From Syntrophobacterales bacterium (GTDB lineage: Bacteria; Desulfobacterota; Desulfobaccia; Desulfobaccales; 0-14-0-80-60-11): a stretch of DNA of 64,000 bases. The position numbers were made by a program, and so were the translations under genes. Below, piece after piece: positions 14,635 to 24,391 of this stretch. The stretch spans positions 120,601 to 184,600 of the forward strand of contig JAILZL010000002.1 of assembly GCA_023512475.1 (NCBI GenBank), read 5' to 3'. Every line of letters begins with the position of its first letter. Position 1 is the stretch's first letter. The notes below the pieces were generated by a model. That model did no database searches. It worked only from the letters and a program-made list of their open reading frames with translations, and was not told where the DNA came from.

Positions 14635-16548
14635 TCAGGTCAAAATTTCTGTCAGCCGGGCGAGGCGGGCCATCTCCGTCTCCCGCAGCCTGTCGGCCTC
14701 CCCCTGCAGCATCTGATCCAGCACGGCCTCCAGCCGGAGGGCCGCGGCTTCATGGGGCAAAAGGACATAGTCCGCCCCGGCCTGATAGAGCTTCAGGGCC
14801 TGGGAGGCACTGTGGGCGCTGACCAGGATCTTGGCCTGGGGGGCCAAGGGCCGCACCGCGTTGATGATCTTCAGATTGTCGGTCCCCACCAGGATGTCAT
14901 CGGTGATGGTGGAGAGAATCAGGCGGGCGTGCTCCAGGCCGGCGTGGTGCAGGGTCTGGAGATTGCTGATATCCCCGTACACCACCTTGACGCCCCGGGC
15001 CCGCAGCCCGCGGTAGACCTCGGGATTGAAGTCCACCACCACCAGGTGCTGCAACAGCTCCGGCCGGATCTGCTCCAGGTGGGCCACCAGGGCGCTGGCC
15101 ACCCGGAAGAACCCCAGGACCGCCACCTCCTTGTGCTCCCCGGCCGGCTCCTCCCGCCGCTCCTCCCTAAGAGGCCGGAAGCCCAGCCTCTCCGCCCCCC
15201 GGCTCAGGACCGTCTGCAGGGCATGGCTCGATTTAATCATATACGTGGAGGCGATGGAGGTCACCACAAAGATGAAAATGATGAGGGTGAGGGTATCAGA
15301 CCCGATGTGGCCATAGTCCGGTTTGGCCCCCAGGACCGCAATCACCAGGGCGAACTCGCTGAGCTGGGAGAGATTGATGGAGGTGAGGAGGCTGACCCGA
15401 TTGCCGTTGCCCAGCCAGTACAGCAGGGGGAAGACGGTGAGAAAGCGGGTGAGCACCAGAAATCCGGCCAACAGCAGGGCCATGGCAAAGAGCCCGGGTT
15501 TCGACAGCGGGTTGGGGATCACCATCCCCAAGGCCACAAAAAACAGGGTGATGAAGAAGTCCCGGATGTTGATGATCTTGCCGATGATGTCCAGGTTGTA
15601 AGGGAAGGTGGAGATGGCCACTCCGGCGATGAGGGCGCCCATCTCCATGGACAGGCCCAGGTAGTTGGCCAGCCCGGCCATGAAGAAGCACCACCCCAGG
15701 GAGGCCACCAGGACCAGCTCCGGCAGCTTGGCGATGCGCTGGAAGACAAAGCCCAGGCCGTATTTGCTCAACACCAGGCTGACCACCACCAAAAACCCGC
15801 CTTTGGCAAAGGACCAGAGGATGATGCCCACCTGGGGCTGGGAGAGGTTGGGCTGCAGGCCCAAAAGCACAATGGCCCACAGGTCCTGGAAGATGAGCAC
15901 GCCCACGGTGAGGCGGCCGGCCAGGGTGTCCAGCTCGAATTTTTCATAGAGCAGCTTCACCACGATGGTGGTGCTGCTCAGACCCAGACAGGCGGCCAGA
16001 TACAACAGGTCATAGGGGCCGCCGCGGAGGGGCACCCCCAGGATGGAGTACTCCCCTCCGGCGGCCTGGAGGGAAAAGCCCAGAAGCAAAAGAAAGCCGA
16101 AGGCCAAAGAGACGCAGAGGACAAACTGCAGCACCCCGGTGAGAATGAGGGATTTGCCGGATTCCCGGATCTTTTTCAGATCCAGCTCCAGCCCGATCAT
16201 GAACAGGAGGAGGATGAGGCCGATTTCGGCGATGGTCTCGATGTCGCTTTTGTTCCGGACCCAGGCAAAGCCCATCTGGGGGCCGATGATCACCCCGCCC
16301 ACAATATAGGCCAAAAGCAGGGGCTGTTTGAGGAGCACGGCCAGGCAGCCCACCAGGGTGGCCACCAGGATGCTGATGCTGATGCTGGCCAGGAGCGTGT
16401 GCCCGGCTTCCGCCGCCTGGGCCGGCTGCGGGGTCAAAAGGAGGAGGCAGAGACCGGCGGCCGCCAGCAGGGCGGGGGGAAGCATGACCTTCGAAGACAT
16501 CGCCTGGCCGGGATGAACGGCTGCCACAGAGGGGAGGTCAGGCACCAT
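14635..16548 (-). CDS. CPA2-family monovalent cation:proton antiporter with RCK/TrkA-N domain
   Basis: KefB/CvrA-type membrane exchanger (637 aa) of K+ or Na+ for protons. An N-terminal hydrophobic segment ending AQAAEA looks like a signal sequence. It is followed by about twelve membrane helices with the conserved AEIGLILLLFMIGLELD and GLSSTTIVVKLL stretches. After about residue 460 comes a cytosolic TrkA-N/RCK nucleotide-binding domain (VVVDFNPEVYRGLRARGVKVVYGDISN) that gates transport. An alternative ATG at 16498-16500, 16 codons in, would also begin a plausible signal sequence. Its promoter is probably 16640-16668. Confidence 0.9.
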   Translation of the reverse strand: MVPDLPSVAAVHPGQAMSSKVMLPPALLAAAGLCLLLLTPQPAQAAEAGHTLLASISISILVATLVGCLAVLLKQPLLLAYIVGGVIIGPQMGFAWVRNKSDIETIAEIGLILLLFMIGLELDLKKIRESGKSLILTGVLQFVLCVSLAFGFLLLLGFSLQAAGGEYSILGVPLRGGPYDLLYLAACLGLSSTTIVVKLLYEKFELDTLAGRLTVGVLIFQDLWAIVLLGLQPNLSQPQVGIILWSFAKGGFLVVVSLVLSKYGLGFVFQRIAKLPELVLVASLGWCFFMAGLANYLGLSMEMGALIAGVAISTFPYNLDIIGKIINIRDFFITLFFVALGMVIPNPLSKPGLFAMALLLAGFLVLTRFLTVFPLLYWLGNGNRVSLLTSINLSQLSEFALVIAVLGAKPDYGHIGSDTLTLIIFIFVVTSIASTYMIKSSHALQTVLSRGAERLGFRPLREERREEPAGEHKEVAVLGFFRVASALVAHLEQIRPELLQHLVVVDFNPEVYRGLRARGVKVVYGDISNLQTLHHAGLEHARLILSTITDDILVGTDNLKIINAVRPLAPQAKILVSAHSASQALKLYQAGADYVLLPHEAAALRLEAVLDQMLQGEADRLRETEMARLARLTEILT

Positions 16549-16639
16549 GCGCTCCTTGGGGGCTGACTGGCCGCTTCAGGCCGTAAGGAGGGGAGGGGGG
16601 ACGGAGGATCTTTCCCCTTCCCCCACAGGCTGCCGCATT

Positions 16640-16668
16640 ATTCTAACAAAGTGGCTGCGGAAGCACAA
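16640..16668 (-). promoter_or_regulatory. Sigma-70-type promoter for the antiporter gene
   Basis: The minus strand has TTGTGC (16663-16668), 17 bp, TAGAAT (16640-16645), with the antiporter ATG about 85 nt downstream of the expected start. It diverges from the promoter at 16799-16827, so the 293-bp gap holds two back-to-back promoters. Confidence 0.45.
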
Positions 16669-16798
16669 TTTGCCGCCAAGTCGGAGGTTTTTAAGGGGGC
16701 GGGGTGCCCCGGGGGCCGGCCCCCTGGGGGGGCACCTTCCCCCTGGACGGGAGAGGGGCGACAAGCGGGCTTGCCCTTTGCCGGGAGAGCGGCCCGGA

Positions 16799-16827
16799 TG
16801 GACTTTGCCGCCCGATCACGGTATATA
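16799..16827 (+). promoter_or_regulatory. Sigma-70-type promoter for the yhaO-like gene
   Basis: TGGACT (16799-16804), 17 bp, TATATA (16822-16827). The expected start lies only about 8 nt before the ATG at 16842, which has no ribosome-binding site, so the transcript would be nearly leaderless. Confidence 0.4.
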
Positions 16828-16841
16828 GGGTGTCAGAAGCC

Positions 16842-18110
16842 ATGGCTGCCTTCACCTTTGTGCATTGTGCCGATCTGCACCTGGACGCCCCCTTCGAAGG
16901 CTTGGCGGGGGTGGCGCCGCCTGGGGTCCGGGAGGCCCTGCGGCAGGCCACCTTCCGGGCTTTTGACCAGGTGGTCTCCCTGGCCGTGGCGGAGCAGGCC
17001 GCCTTTCTGGTGATCGCCGGGGACGTCTATGACAGTGCCCACCACAGCCTCTACGCCCAGATCCGTTTCCGGGAGGCGGTGAAGCGGGCCGCGGCGGGCG
17101 GGGTGGAGGTCTTTGTGGCCCATGGCAATCATGACCCCCTCTCCGCCTGGGAGGCCAGACTGCGGCTCCCTGAGGGGGTGCACCGCTTCGGGGGGGAGGC
17201 CGTGGAGTGCCGCGTGGTGGGGCGCGGCGGCGCCGAGCTGGCCCGGGTCTGCGGCATCAGCTTCCCGGTCCGGGAGGTGCGGGAGAACCTGGCGGCCCGC
17301 TTCCCCCGCCGGGAGCCCGGGCCCTTCACGGTGGGGGTGTTGCACGCCAATGTGGGGGGCAACCCGGCCCATGACAACTACGCCCCCTGCAGCCTGGCGG
17401 ACCTGGAGGCCTGCGGGGTGGATTATGTCGCCCTGGGCCATGTTCATGCCCCGCAGGTCTTGCGGCAGGAAGGGCCCTGCGTGGTCTATGCCGGCACCAC
17501 CCAGGGCCGGAACCTCCGGGAGACGGGCCCCCGGGGCTGCTTTGTGGTCCAGGTGGAGGAGGGCGGCCGCCTCCGGCCGCGGTTTGTGCCCACCGATGTG
17601 GTGCGCTGGTCCCTGGAAGACCTGGATATCGGGGGCCTCGCCTCTCTGGACGATCTTCTGGAGGCATTGCAGGCCCGGCGGGAGGAGTTGCGCCGTCAGG
17701 CCGAGGGGCGGGGGGTGATCTGGCGTCTGAACCTCACCGGCCGGGGGGAGCTGCACGACCGCCTGAGCCGGCTCGATCCGGAGCGGGAGCTGGCCGAGCC
17801 CCTGCGGGAGGGGGAGGGAGAGCGGCCCGACTTCGTCTGGCTGGAGTCCGTCGCCCTGGATACCCGCCCGGTCCTGGACCTGGAGCGGCGCCGGCAGTTG
17901 CCGGACTTTCTGGGCGAGGTGCTGCGGGTGGGAGGGAGCCTCCGGAGCCCGGAATTCCCCCGGGAGCTCCTGGAGGTGCTGCGCCGCCGGGGGGAATTCC
18001 GTCACCTGGCCTCCTTGGTGCACGACTGGACCCCCCCGGACTGGCAGGCGGTCCTGGCCGCGGCGGAGTATCAGGCGGTGGACCTGCTCCTTAGGGAAGA
18101 GGAGGGCTAG
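16842..18110 (+). CDS. SbcD/Mre11-like DNA repair exonuclease (YhaO family)
   Basis: A 422-aa calcineurin-like metallophosphoesterase. All nuclease motifs are visible: CADLHLD (DxH), IAGDVYDSA (GD), HGNHDPLS (GNHD), HANVGG and GHVHAPQVL (GHxH). The first ~280 residues are the catalytic domain; the rest is the capping and ATPase-contact region. It starts with an ATG without a clear ribosome-binding site, just downstream of a promoter-like sequence. The next gene, 25 nt on, encodes a YhaN-like ATPase, so the pair is expected to form an Mre11-Rad50-like complex that processes DNA ends. Confidence 0.92.
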   Translation: MAAFTFVHCADLHLDAPFEGLAGVAPPGVREALRQATFRAFDQVVSLAVAEQAAFLVIAGDVYDSAHHSLYAQIRFREAVKRAAAGGVEVFVAHGNHDPLSAWEARLRLPEGVHRFGGEAVECRVVGRGGAELARVCGISFPVREVRENLAARFPRREPGPFTVGVLHANVGGNPAHDNYAPCSLADLEACGVDYVALGHVHAPQVLRQEGPCVVYAGTTQGRNLRETGPRGCFVVQVEEGGRLRPRFVPTDVVRWSLEDLDIGGLASLDDLLEALQARREELRRQAEGRGVIWRLNLTGRGELHDRLSRLDPERELAEPLREGEGERPDFVWLESVALDTRPVLDLERRRQLPDFLGEVLRVGGSLRSPEFPRELLEVLRRRGEFRHLASLVHDWTPPDWQAVLAAAEYQAVDLLLREEEG

Positions 18111-18135
18111 CCGGTGCCCCACCGGCGCGGTGGCC

Positions 18136-21100
18136 ATGCACATTGAGGCCTTCCACATCGACGGCTTCGGGATTTATCAGAACGCGGGTCTGGACGGGCT
18201 CCCGCAGGGCCTGGTGCTCCTCACCGGGGAGAATGAAAGCGGCAAGACCACCCTCCTGGAATTTTTCCGCTTCATGTTCTTCGGACCGGAGCGACGGGCA
18301 CCGGGCCGCAATGATTATCAACCCTTAGTGGGGCAGAGCCGGGCCGGCCGGCTGGTCCTGATCAACCAGGACGGGCGCCGCCTGCTGGTGGAACGCCGGG
18401 AAAACAAGCTCACGGTCCGGGACGACAACGGCTTGCTGCCGCCAGACGCCCTGAACGCCCGTCTGGGGGGCGTGGACCGGGAGACCTTCCGGGCCGTCTT
18501 TGCGGTGGACCTGAAAGACCTTCAGGGGCTGAAGGTGCTGGACACCCAGCAGGTCCGCAGCCTGATTTTCGCCCCCGGAGGCGGGGTGGGGGCGGCGGCG
18601 ATGCCCCGGGTGCTCCAGCGCCTGGAGCAGGAGCTGGCGGACCTCCTCAAACCCAAAAAGGGTGGGCGGCTCAATGACCTTTTCTCCCGCCTGGAGGAGA
18701 TCGGTCGGGAACTGCGGGAGCTGGAAGCCGGGGCCGCCCGGTTTGCGGAACTGCAGGCGGCCCGGGAGGCCCTGGAGGAGGGACTGTGGCAGAGAAAGGG
18801 GGAGGCCTGCCGCCTGGAGACCCGGCTGGCCCGGATCCGGCTGTTGGCCCAGGCCCGGGAGCCCTGGGTGACCCTGGGCACCGCCCGGGAGCGTCTGGAG
18901 GAGCTCCGGGAGGTGGCGGACTTTCCCCCTGACGGCCTGATGGAGCGGCAGCGGCTGAAGCAGGCGGCCGCAGAGCTTCAGGAAGAAAGGGAGCGCCTCA
19001 AGGAGGAGGCGGATCGGCTGGCCCGGGAGCTGGAGGGACTGGCTCCCGATGCCTTACTGCTGGCGGAGCAACGGGAGATTGAGGCCCTGCTGGCCGAGGA
19101 GAAGCGTTTCGAAGAGGTCCAGACCCGGGAGCCGGAGGAACGCCACGCCCTGGAGCAGGCCCAGGCCGAGGTCCGGCGACGGCTGGCGGAGCTGGGGCCG
19201 GAGTGGGATGAGAGCCGCCTCGCCCGGACGGACACCTCCCTCACCCTGCGCCAAGAAGTGCTGGAATACGGCCGGCGGCTGGCCAAGGCGGAGCGCCGGT
19301 GGGAAGATCTCCTGAGCCGGGAAGGCACCCTGGCGGAGAATGTCACCGCAACCCAAAAGGAGTTTGAGGCGGCGCAAGCCCGGCTGGAGGCCACCCCCCG
19401 GCCCCCGGAGGAGCAGTCGGTGCTGCAGGGCCGCCGCACCGTGCTCCGGCGCCTCCTGCCGCTTGTGGGCCGGCGCGAGCTTCTGGCGGTGAAGCTCCAG
19501 GAGCGCCACCGGGCCCTGGCCGAGCTGCGCGCCCGCCTGGACAGCCTCCAGGAGCCGGCGGAGGCGCTGGGGCAGGCCATCCCTCGCTGGCTGGTAGTCC
19601 TCCCCGCTCTGGTGGCCGCCGGGGTGGCCGCCGGCATGGCCCTGGGGTGGGGGTTTTTCCGGCCCCAGGGCGAGGGATGGGTGTGGCTGCCACTTATGGG
19701 GCTTCTGCTTCTCGGAGGCCTGGCCAGCGCCGGCTTGGGGGCCGGGCGCCGCCACCTCAGCCGCCGGGAGGCTTGGGAACGGCAGCGTCGGGAAGAGGAG
19801 CGCCAGGGGCTGGCCCGGCGCCTGGAGGGCGAAGCGGCGGAGGCGGCCCGCCTGGAGGAGGAGGGGGCCCGGCTGGAGGCGGAGGTGGCCGCTTTGACCC
19901 AGGAGGCGGAAAGGGAGCTCCCGGCCGCAAGCGCCGAGGTGGAGGCGGCCCTGGCGGAGGTGGACCAGGCCCTGGAGGACTGGCGCCGGTGGCAGGCCTG
20001 GGAACAGGAATGCCTCACGGCGGCACATTACCTGGAGGACAGCCGCCGGCGCTGGCAACAGGCCCGGGAGGAGCGGGAGGAGGCGGAACGGGAGCTGGAG
20101 GGGCTGCGCCGGGAATGGGGGGCCTGGGTTCAGGAGCGGGGCTTCCCCGCCGCCATGAAGCCGGAGAACCTGGAAGTGTTCCTCCGGCTGGTGGAGGCCG
20201 CCCGCGTGGCGGTTTCCCAGCGCGACCAGGCCCGGGAGCAGCACCGCCGCACCTGGGAGGCCCTGAGGGAGATCCGTACTCGCCTGGCCCAGGTCCTGAG
20301 CCGCGTCGGCCGGGAGCCCCAGGAGGGAGAGCCCGGCCCCGCGGATCTGCGCCGGGTGCGTCGGGACCTGGCTGAGGCCGAAAAGCAGGCCCGGCGCCGG
20401 CAGGAACTCCTGGGCCGCCTGGCGGAGGTACAGTCCCGGATCGCCCACCTGGAAAAGAAGGAAGCCGCATTGAAGGAGGAGCTGGCGCAGCTCCGTATCA
20501 AAGCCGGGGCGAGGGATGACGCTGATTTTGAGCGTCGGGCGGCCCGCCATCAGGAGTGGCGGGAGTGGCGGCGCCAATACGACCAGAGTCTCCTCAAGCT
20601 CACCACCCTGGCGGGCAGCGAGACTCTGCGGGAGGAGCTGGAACGGGAACTGGCCGCCGGGGACCCGGTGGCCCTGTCCCGGGAAGAGGAGGAGCTGGCC
20701 CGGCGGCTTGCCGAGCTCACGGAGACCATCTCCCGGGAGGAGCGGGAGGTGGGGCGGCTCACGCAGGAGCTGGAGCGGCTGGCCGCCGAGCGCCGCCTGG
20801 GGAAGCTCCTGCAGGAGCAGGCCGACCTTAAGGAACAGGCCGCCCGCCTCAGCCGCCGCTATGTCACGGCGGCCCTGAGCCGGCATCTCATCGAGGCGGC
20901 CCGGCAGGTGTACGAGCGGGAGCATCAGCCCCGGGTCATCGCCGAGGCCGACCGGTTTCTCCGGCTCATGACCCAGTCACGCTACCGCCTCTTTGCCCCG
21001 GTGGGGGAGGGCGGCGTGCGTCTGGAGGATGCCACCCATCGCCACATGGAGGAGGTGCAGTGGAGCGCCGGGTTGGCCGATCAGGTCTATCTGGCGGTGC

Positions 21101-21366
21101 GCCTGGGGATGGCCCGGGAATTCGGCCGCCACTGCGAGCCGTTGCCCCTGATCCTGGATGACGTGCTGGTGAAGTTTGACCCCCGGCGCCGCCGGGGAGC
21201 CGCCCGGGTCATCCTGGCCTGCGCCCGGGACCAGCAGGTGCTCTTCTTTTCCAGCCATCCGGAGGTGGAGCAGATTTTCCGGGACGTGGCCCGGGAGCCG
21301 GATTTTCAGGGGATTCCCCTTAAATATCTCCATCTCGAGGCCGGAAGAATGGCATGGGCGTCCTGA
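18136..21366 (+). CDS. SbcC/Rad50-like ATPase with central membrane-type segment (YhaN family)
   Basis: A 1076-aa SMC-like ATPase partner of the upstream nuclease. The Walker A (TGENESGKTTLLEFFRFMFF) lies at about residues 34-53. Long Glu/Arg-rich coiled coils follow, then a hydrophobic stretch at about 480-535 with two potential membrane helices (WLVVLPALVAAGVAAGMALG and WLPLMGLLLLGGLASAG), a second coiled coil, the ABC-type signature SAGLADQ and Walker B LPLILDDVLVKFD. The hydrophobic centre, typical of YhaN rather than SbcC, replaces the zinc hook and suggests membrane association. The ATG at 18136 is taken because MHIEAFHIDGFG is the family start; a GTG two codons earlier is possible. Its end overlaps malQ by 13 nt. 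Confidence 0.9.
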   Translation: MHIEAFHIDGFGIYQNAGLDGLPQGLVLLTGENESGKTTLLEFFRFMFFGPERRAPGRNDYQPLVGQSRAGRLVLINQDGRRLLVERRENKLTVRDDNGLLPPDALNARLGGVDRETFRAVFAVDLKDLQGLKVLDTQQVRSLIFAPGGGVGAAAMPRVLQRLEQELADLLKPKKGGRLNDLFSRLEEIGRELRELEAGAARFAELQAAREALEEGLWQRKGEACRLETRLARIRLLAQAREPWVTLGTARERLEELREVADFPPDGLMERQRLKQAAAELQEERERLKEEADRLARELEGLAPDALLLAEQREIEALLAEEKRFEEVQTREPEERHALEQAQAEVRRRLAELGPEWDESRLARTDTSLTLRQEVLEYGRRLAKAERRWEDLLSREGTLAENVTATQKEFEAAQARLEATPRPPEEQSVLQGRRTVLRRLLPLVGRRELLAVKLQERHRALAELRARLDSLQEPAEALGQAIPRWLVVLPALVAAGVAAGMALGWGFFRPQGEGWVWLPLMGLLLLGGLASAGLGAGRRHLSRREAWERQRREEERQGLARRLEGEAAEAARLEEEGARLEAEVAALTQEAERELPAASAEVEAALAEVDQALEDWRRWQAWEQECLTAAHYLEDSRRRWQQAREEREEAERELEGLRREWGAWVQERGFPAAMKPENLEVFLRLVEAARVAVSQRDQAREQHRRTWEALREIRTRLAQVLSRVGREPQEGEPGPADLRRVRRDLAEAEKQARRRQELLGRLAEVQSRIAHLEKKEAALKEELAQLRIKAGARDDADFERRAARHQEWREWRRQYDQSLLKLTTLAGSETLREELERELAAGDPVALSREEEELARRLAELTETISREEREVGRLTQELERLAAERRLGKLLQEQADLKEQAARLSRRYVTAALSRHLIEAARQVYEREHQPRVIAEADRFLRLMTQSRYRLFAPVGEGGVRLEDATHRHMEEVQWSAGLADQVYLAVRLGMAREFGRHCEPLPLILDDVLVKFDPRRRRGAARVILACARDQQVLFFSSHPEVEQIFRDVAREPDFQGIPLKYLHLEAGRMAWAS

Positions 21367-23642
21367 GCACTCCTGCCGACAAGGCCGATCTTGCCCTGCT
21401 GGCCCGGCTGTGCGGCATCACCTCCCGCTTCTGGGACAACCAGGGCCGGCGCCATCAGACCAGGGACGCCACCCGGCAGGCCCTGCTGAGCGCCATGGGG
21501 GTGGCCTGGGAAGATCCGGCCCGGCGCCGGGAGGAAATCCACCGGCGGCAGGACGAGCTCTGCAACCGGCTCCTGCCGCAGGTGGCGACGGTCTGGTTAG
21601 GCCCCACCGCCCACCTGCCGGTGGCGGTGCGGTTGCCCGGCCCGGATGTGCCCTCCGGCCTGAAGGCCGCCGGCGAACTGGTGGCGGAAGATGGCACCCG
21701 TCTGCCGTGGGAGGGCAGGCTCACCTGGCCGGCGCGTCCTGTATTCAGGAGGACTCCCGACGGCTGGCGCGGGATGGCCGACCTGCGCCTGCCGCCGGAA
21801 GTGGCCCCGGGCCACTATGAGGTGCACCTGGAGATTCCCGGCCCGGGGGGGCACGAGATGGGGCACGGCCGGCTCATCGCGGCGCCCCCGAGGGCCTTCC
21901 TGCCGGCGTGTGTGGCCGAAGGGGCGCGCCTTTTCGGGCTCAATCTGCCCCTTTACGCCCTGAGGAGCCGGCATAACTGGGGCATCGGCGACTTCACCGA
22001 CCTGGGGGACGCCATGGCCTGGGCCGGCGAGCTGGGGGCCGCCTTCGTGGGCATCAACCCCCTGCATGCCGGCCTGCCCGGGGCGCTTTCGGACCCCAGC
22101 CCCTATTCCCCCGCCACCCGCCTGTTCACCAATTTCCTGTATCTGGACCTCCGGGCCGTGCCGGAGATGGCCCACTGCCCGGAGGCCCGGGAATACCTGG
22201 GGGGCACGGCGGGGCGGTCGCTGCTGCGCCGGCTGCGGGCCGCCGCCCTGCTTCCCTATCCGGAGGTCTATGCCGTCAAACGGGACATCCTGGCCCGGCT
22301 GTATGAGGTCTTTCGCCGGGAACACGGCGGCACGCCCCCCAAAAGTGACCGGGGGCGGGAATTTCAGGAGTTTTGCCGCCGCCAGGACCTGTATCTGCAC
22401 GATTTCGCCCTGTATGTGGCCCTGGCGGAATTCCACGGCACCAGCGACTGGCGCCGCTGGCCCCGGGAATACCGGTCCCGCTCAGCCCCGGCGGTGGCGG
22501 AGTTTGCCGTACAGCAGCGGCAGGCGGTGGAATTCTGGCAGTACGTCCAATGGCTGGCGGCCCAGCAGCTGGCCCGGGTGCGGGCCCGGGCCCAGGCCGC
22601 CGGCCTGCCCTTCAGCCTTTATCAGGATTTGGCCCTGGGGGCCGCGCCGGGAGGCTTTGAGACCTGGGCCTTCCCGCATCTTTTCGCTCAGGGCGCGGCT
22701 ACCGGGGCGCCCCCGGACGCCTTCAATCCCAAGGGACAGAACTGGGGGCTGCCGCCCTTCATCCCGGAGCGCCTGCGGGAGTCGGGCTATGATCTCTTCA
22801 TCCGCACGCTCCGGGCCAACCTGCCCCCCGGGGGGATGCTGCGGCTGGACCATGTCATGGGGCTTTTCCGCCTCTTCTGGATTCCGGAGGCGCCTGAGGT
22901 CCCGGGCGCGTATGTGCGCTACCCGGCGCGGGATCTGTTGGCCATCCTGACCTTGGAGAGCCACCGGGCCCGGACCCTGATCGTGGGGGAGGATCTGGGC
23001 ACCGTGGCCCCGGTCATCCGCCGGGAGCTGGCCCGGCGCCGCATCTTTTCCTACAAGGTCTTCATCTTCGAACGGGAGGCGGACGGGCGTTTCCGGCCTC
23101 CGGCGGCCTATCCCCCCCAGGCCCTGGCCGCCACCACCACCCACGATCTCCCCACCCTGGCGGGCTACTGGCAGGGGGAGGACATCGCCCTCAAAACCCG
23201 GTTCCACCTCTACCCCCAGCCTTCCCTGGCGGCGGCGGACACGCAGGCCCGGGAGCGGGACCGGGTCTTCCTCTTGGAAGCCCTGGCGGCGGAGGGGCTT
23301 CTCCCCGCCGAAGACCTGCCCCGCCTGGCGGCCAGCCCGGGGTTGCCGCCGGAGGTGCGCTGGGGGGTGCTGGAGTACCTGGCCCGCAGCCGGGCGGCGC
23401 TCCTGGAGGTGCGTCTGGAGGAGGTCTTCGGGCTGGTGGCCCAGCAGAATCTCCCCGGCACCCTGGATGAGCACCCCAACTGGCGCCAGAAGTTCCCCCT
23501 CAACCTGGAGGAGATGCGCTCCTCTCCGGAGGCCGCAGAGCTGGCCGCCCGGCTGGGCCCGCACCGGGGCCGGCCGGCTTCCTTGGCGCCACCCGCCCCG
23601 GAGGGCCCCCCGCAGCCGAAACCCCGGCGCCCTGCGGGATAA
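21354..23642 (+). CDS. malQ: 4-alpha-glucanotransferase (amylomaltase)
   Basis: GH77 enzyme that transfers alpha-1,4-glucan segments in glycogen or maltodextrin metabolism. At 762 aa it is longer than the classical ~500-690. An N-terminal domain of about 150 residues precedes the barrel, as in E. coli-type MalQ. Catalytic residues are visible: nucleophile Asp499 in LRLDHVMG, acid/base Glu546 in VGEDLGTV and stabilising Asp598 in THDLPTL. The C-terminus is a short Pro-rich tail. It overlaps the YhaN-like gene by 13 nt. No glycogen genes are adjacent, so the link with the DNA-repair pair may be only transcriptional. Confidence 0.94.
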   Translation: MGVLSTPADKADLALLARLCGITSRFWDNQGRRHQTRDATRQALLSAMGVAWEDPARRREEIHRRQDELCNRLLPQVATVWLGPTAHLPVAVRLPGPDVPSGLKAAGELVAEDGTRLPWEGRLTWPARPVFRRTPDGWRGMADLRLPPEVAPGHYEVHLEIPGPGGHEMGHGRLIAAPPRAFLPACVAEGARLFGLNLPLYALRSRHNWGIGDFTDLGDAMAWAGELGAAFVGINPLHAGLPGALSDPSPYSPATRLFTNFLYLDLRAVPEMAHCPEAREYLGGTAGRSLLRRLRAAALLPYPEVYAVKRDILARLYEVFRREHGGTPPKSDRGREFQEFCRRQDLYLHDFALYVALAEFHGTSDWRRWPREYRSRSAPAVAEFAVQQRQAVEFWQYVQWLAAQQLARVRARAQAAGLPFSLYQDLALGAAPGGFETWAFPHLFAQGAATGAPPDAFNPKGQNWGLPPFIPERLRESGYDLFIRTLRANLPPGGMLRLDHVMGLFRLFWIPEAPEVPGAYVRYPARDLLAILTLESHRARTLIVGEDLGTVAPVIRRELARRRIFSYKVFIFEREADGRFRPPAAYPPQALAATTTHDLPTLAGYWQGEDIALKTRFHLYPQPSLAAADTQARERDRVFLLEALAAEGLLPAEDLPRLAASPGLPPEVRWGVLEYLARSRAALLEVRLEEVFGLVAQQNLPGTLDEHPNWRQKFPLNLEEMRSSPEAAELAARLGPHRGRPASLAPPAPEGPPQPKPRRPAG

Positions 23643-23659
23643 GCAGGCCCCAAGAGCGC

Positions 23660-24391
23660 TCAGGCCCCCCCTTGGCCCAAGGCGGTGCGCAGCATGGCGA
23701 TGGGCTTGGCCATCTCCCGGAGGTGGGCCGCCACCTGGGGCAGATCCCGCCCCGGCAGGCCCATCATCAGATGGCAGGGCCCCACCTGGGCCTTGATGCG
23801 GCAGCCCAAGCCCAGGAAGGTAATGTTGGGCACCCCCTGGAGCAGGGGCAGGGCGGTGATGTCGGCACAGCCCCCCAAGGCCCCCCCGGACTGGGGCAGG
23901 TTGATGCGGCCGCCCTTTTCATAGTTCACCGCATACAACAGCCACATGACCTGCTCGCTGTCCGCGGTGAAGACCACCACCTGGGGAAGTTCTGACAGGG
24001 CCGACACCGGGGCCACCAGCACCGCCTTGGTCTTGCCCTTTTCCAGATAGATGGCGTCCTTGATGGTGGCCGCAGAGGCCTCCTCGGTGGCAAACAGCCC
24101 CACCCCATACTTCTCCAGCACGCCGTCGTCCAGATAGCGCTCCATGTCCTGGTCTTCCATGCCCAGAACTGAGGTGCCCAGCTTGCAGCCCATGTTTTCC
24201 CGGGCCAGGAGCAGGGTCTGGCCCTTGCCGGCCAGGGTCAGGGCCTGGCAGAAGCTCTTCAGGCTCAGGTTGGTCAGGGGCAGGTCCGGGGGGAGCAGGT
24301 CCCCTTCCCGGTAGAGATTGACCCCCACCGGCTCATAGGGGAGATGGAGGGCCTGCACCAATTCCTGGGAGAGGGTTTTCAGGTCTGCCAT
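23660..24391 (-). CDS. DUF169 family protein
   Basis: A 243-aa protein of the DUF169 family, which is common in anaerobes and of unknown function. Family features are the N-terminal PVGVNLYRE stretch, the central Cys segment (LARENMGCKLG), and two further conserved Cys positions in GALGGCADI and LGCRIKAQVGP. There is no membrane segment or signal peptide. The conserved cysteines suggest a metal or cluster site, which is inference. A strong AAGGAGA site precedes the ATG. It converges with malQ, with only 17 bp between the stops. Confidence 0.85.
   Translation of the reverse strand: MADLKTLSQELVQALHLPYEPVGVNLYREGDLLPPDLPLTNLSLKSFCQALTLAGKGQTLLLARENMGCKLGTSVLGMEDQDMERYLDDGVLEKYGVGLFATEEASAATIKDAIYLEKGKTKAVLVAPVSALSELPQVVVFTADSEQVMWLLYAVNYEKGGRINLPQSGGALGGCADITALPLLQGVPNITFLGLGCRIKAQVGPCHLMMGLPGRDLPQVAAHLREMAKPIAMLRTALGQGGA

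Noticed and set aside
14560..16566. Plus-strand open frame of about 670 codons opposite the antiporter gene
   Set aside because: Composition (Gln/His/Asp/Gly repeats) is that of an antisense shadow of a membrane protein gene; no motif or ribosome-binding site supports it.
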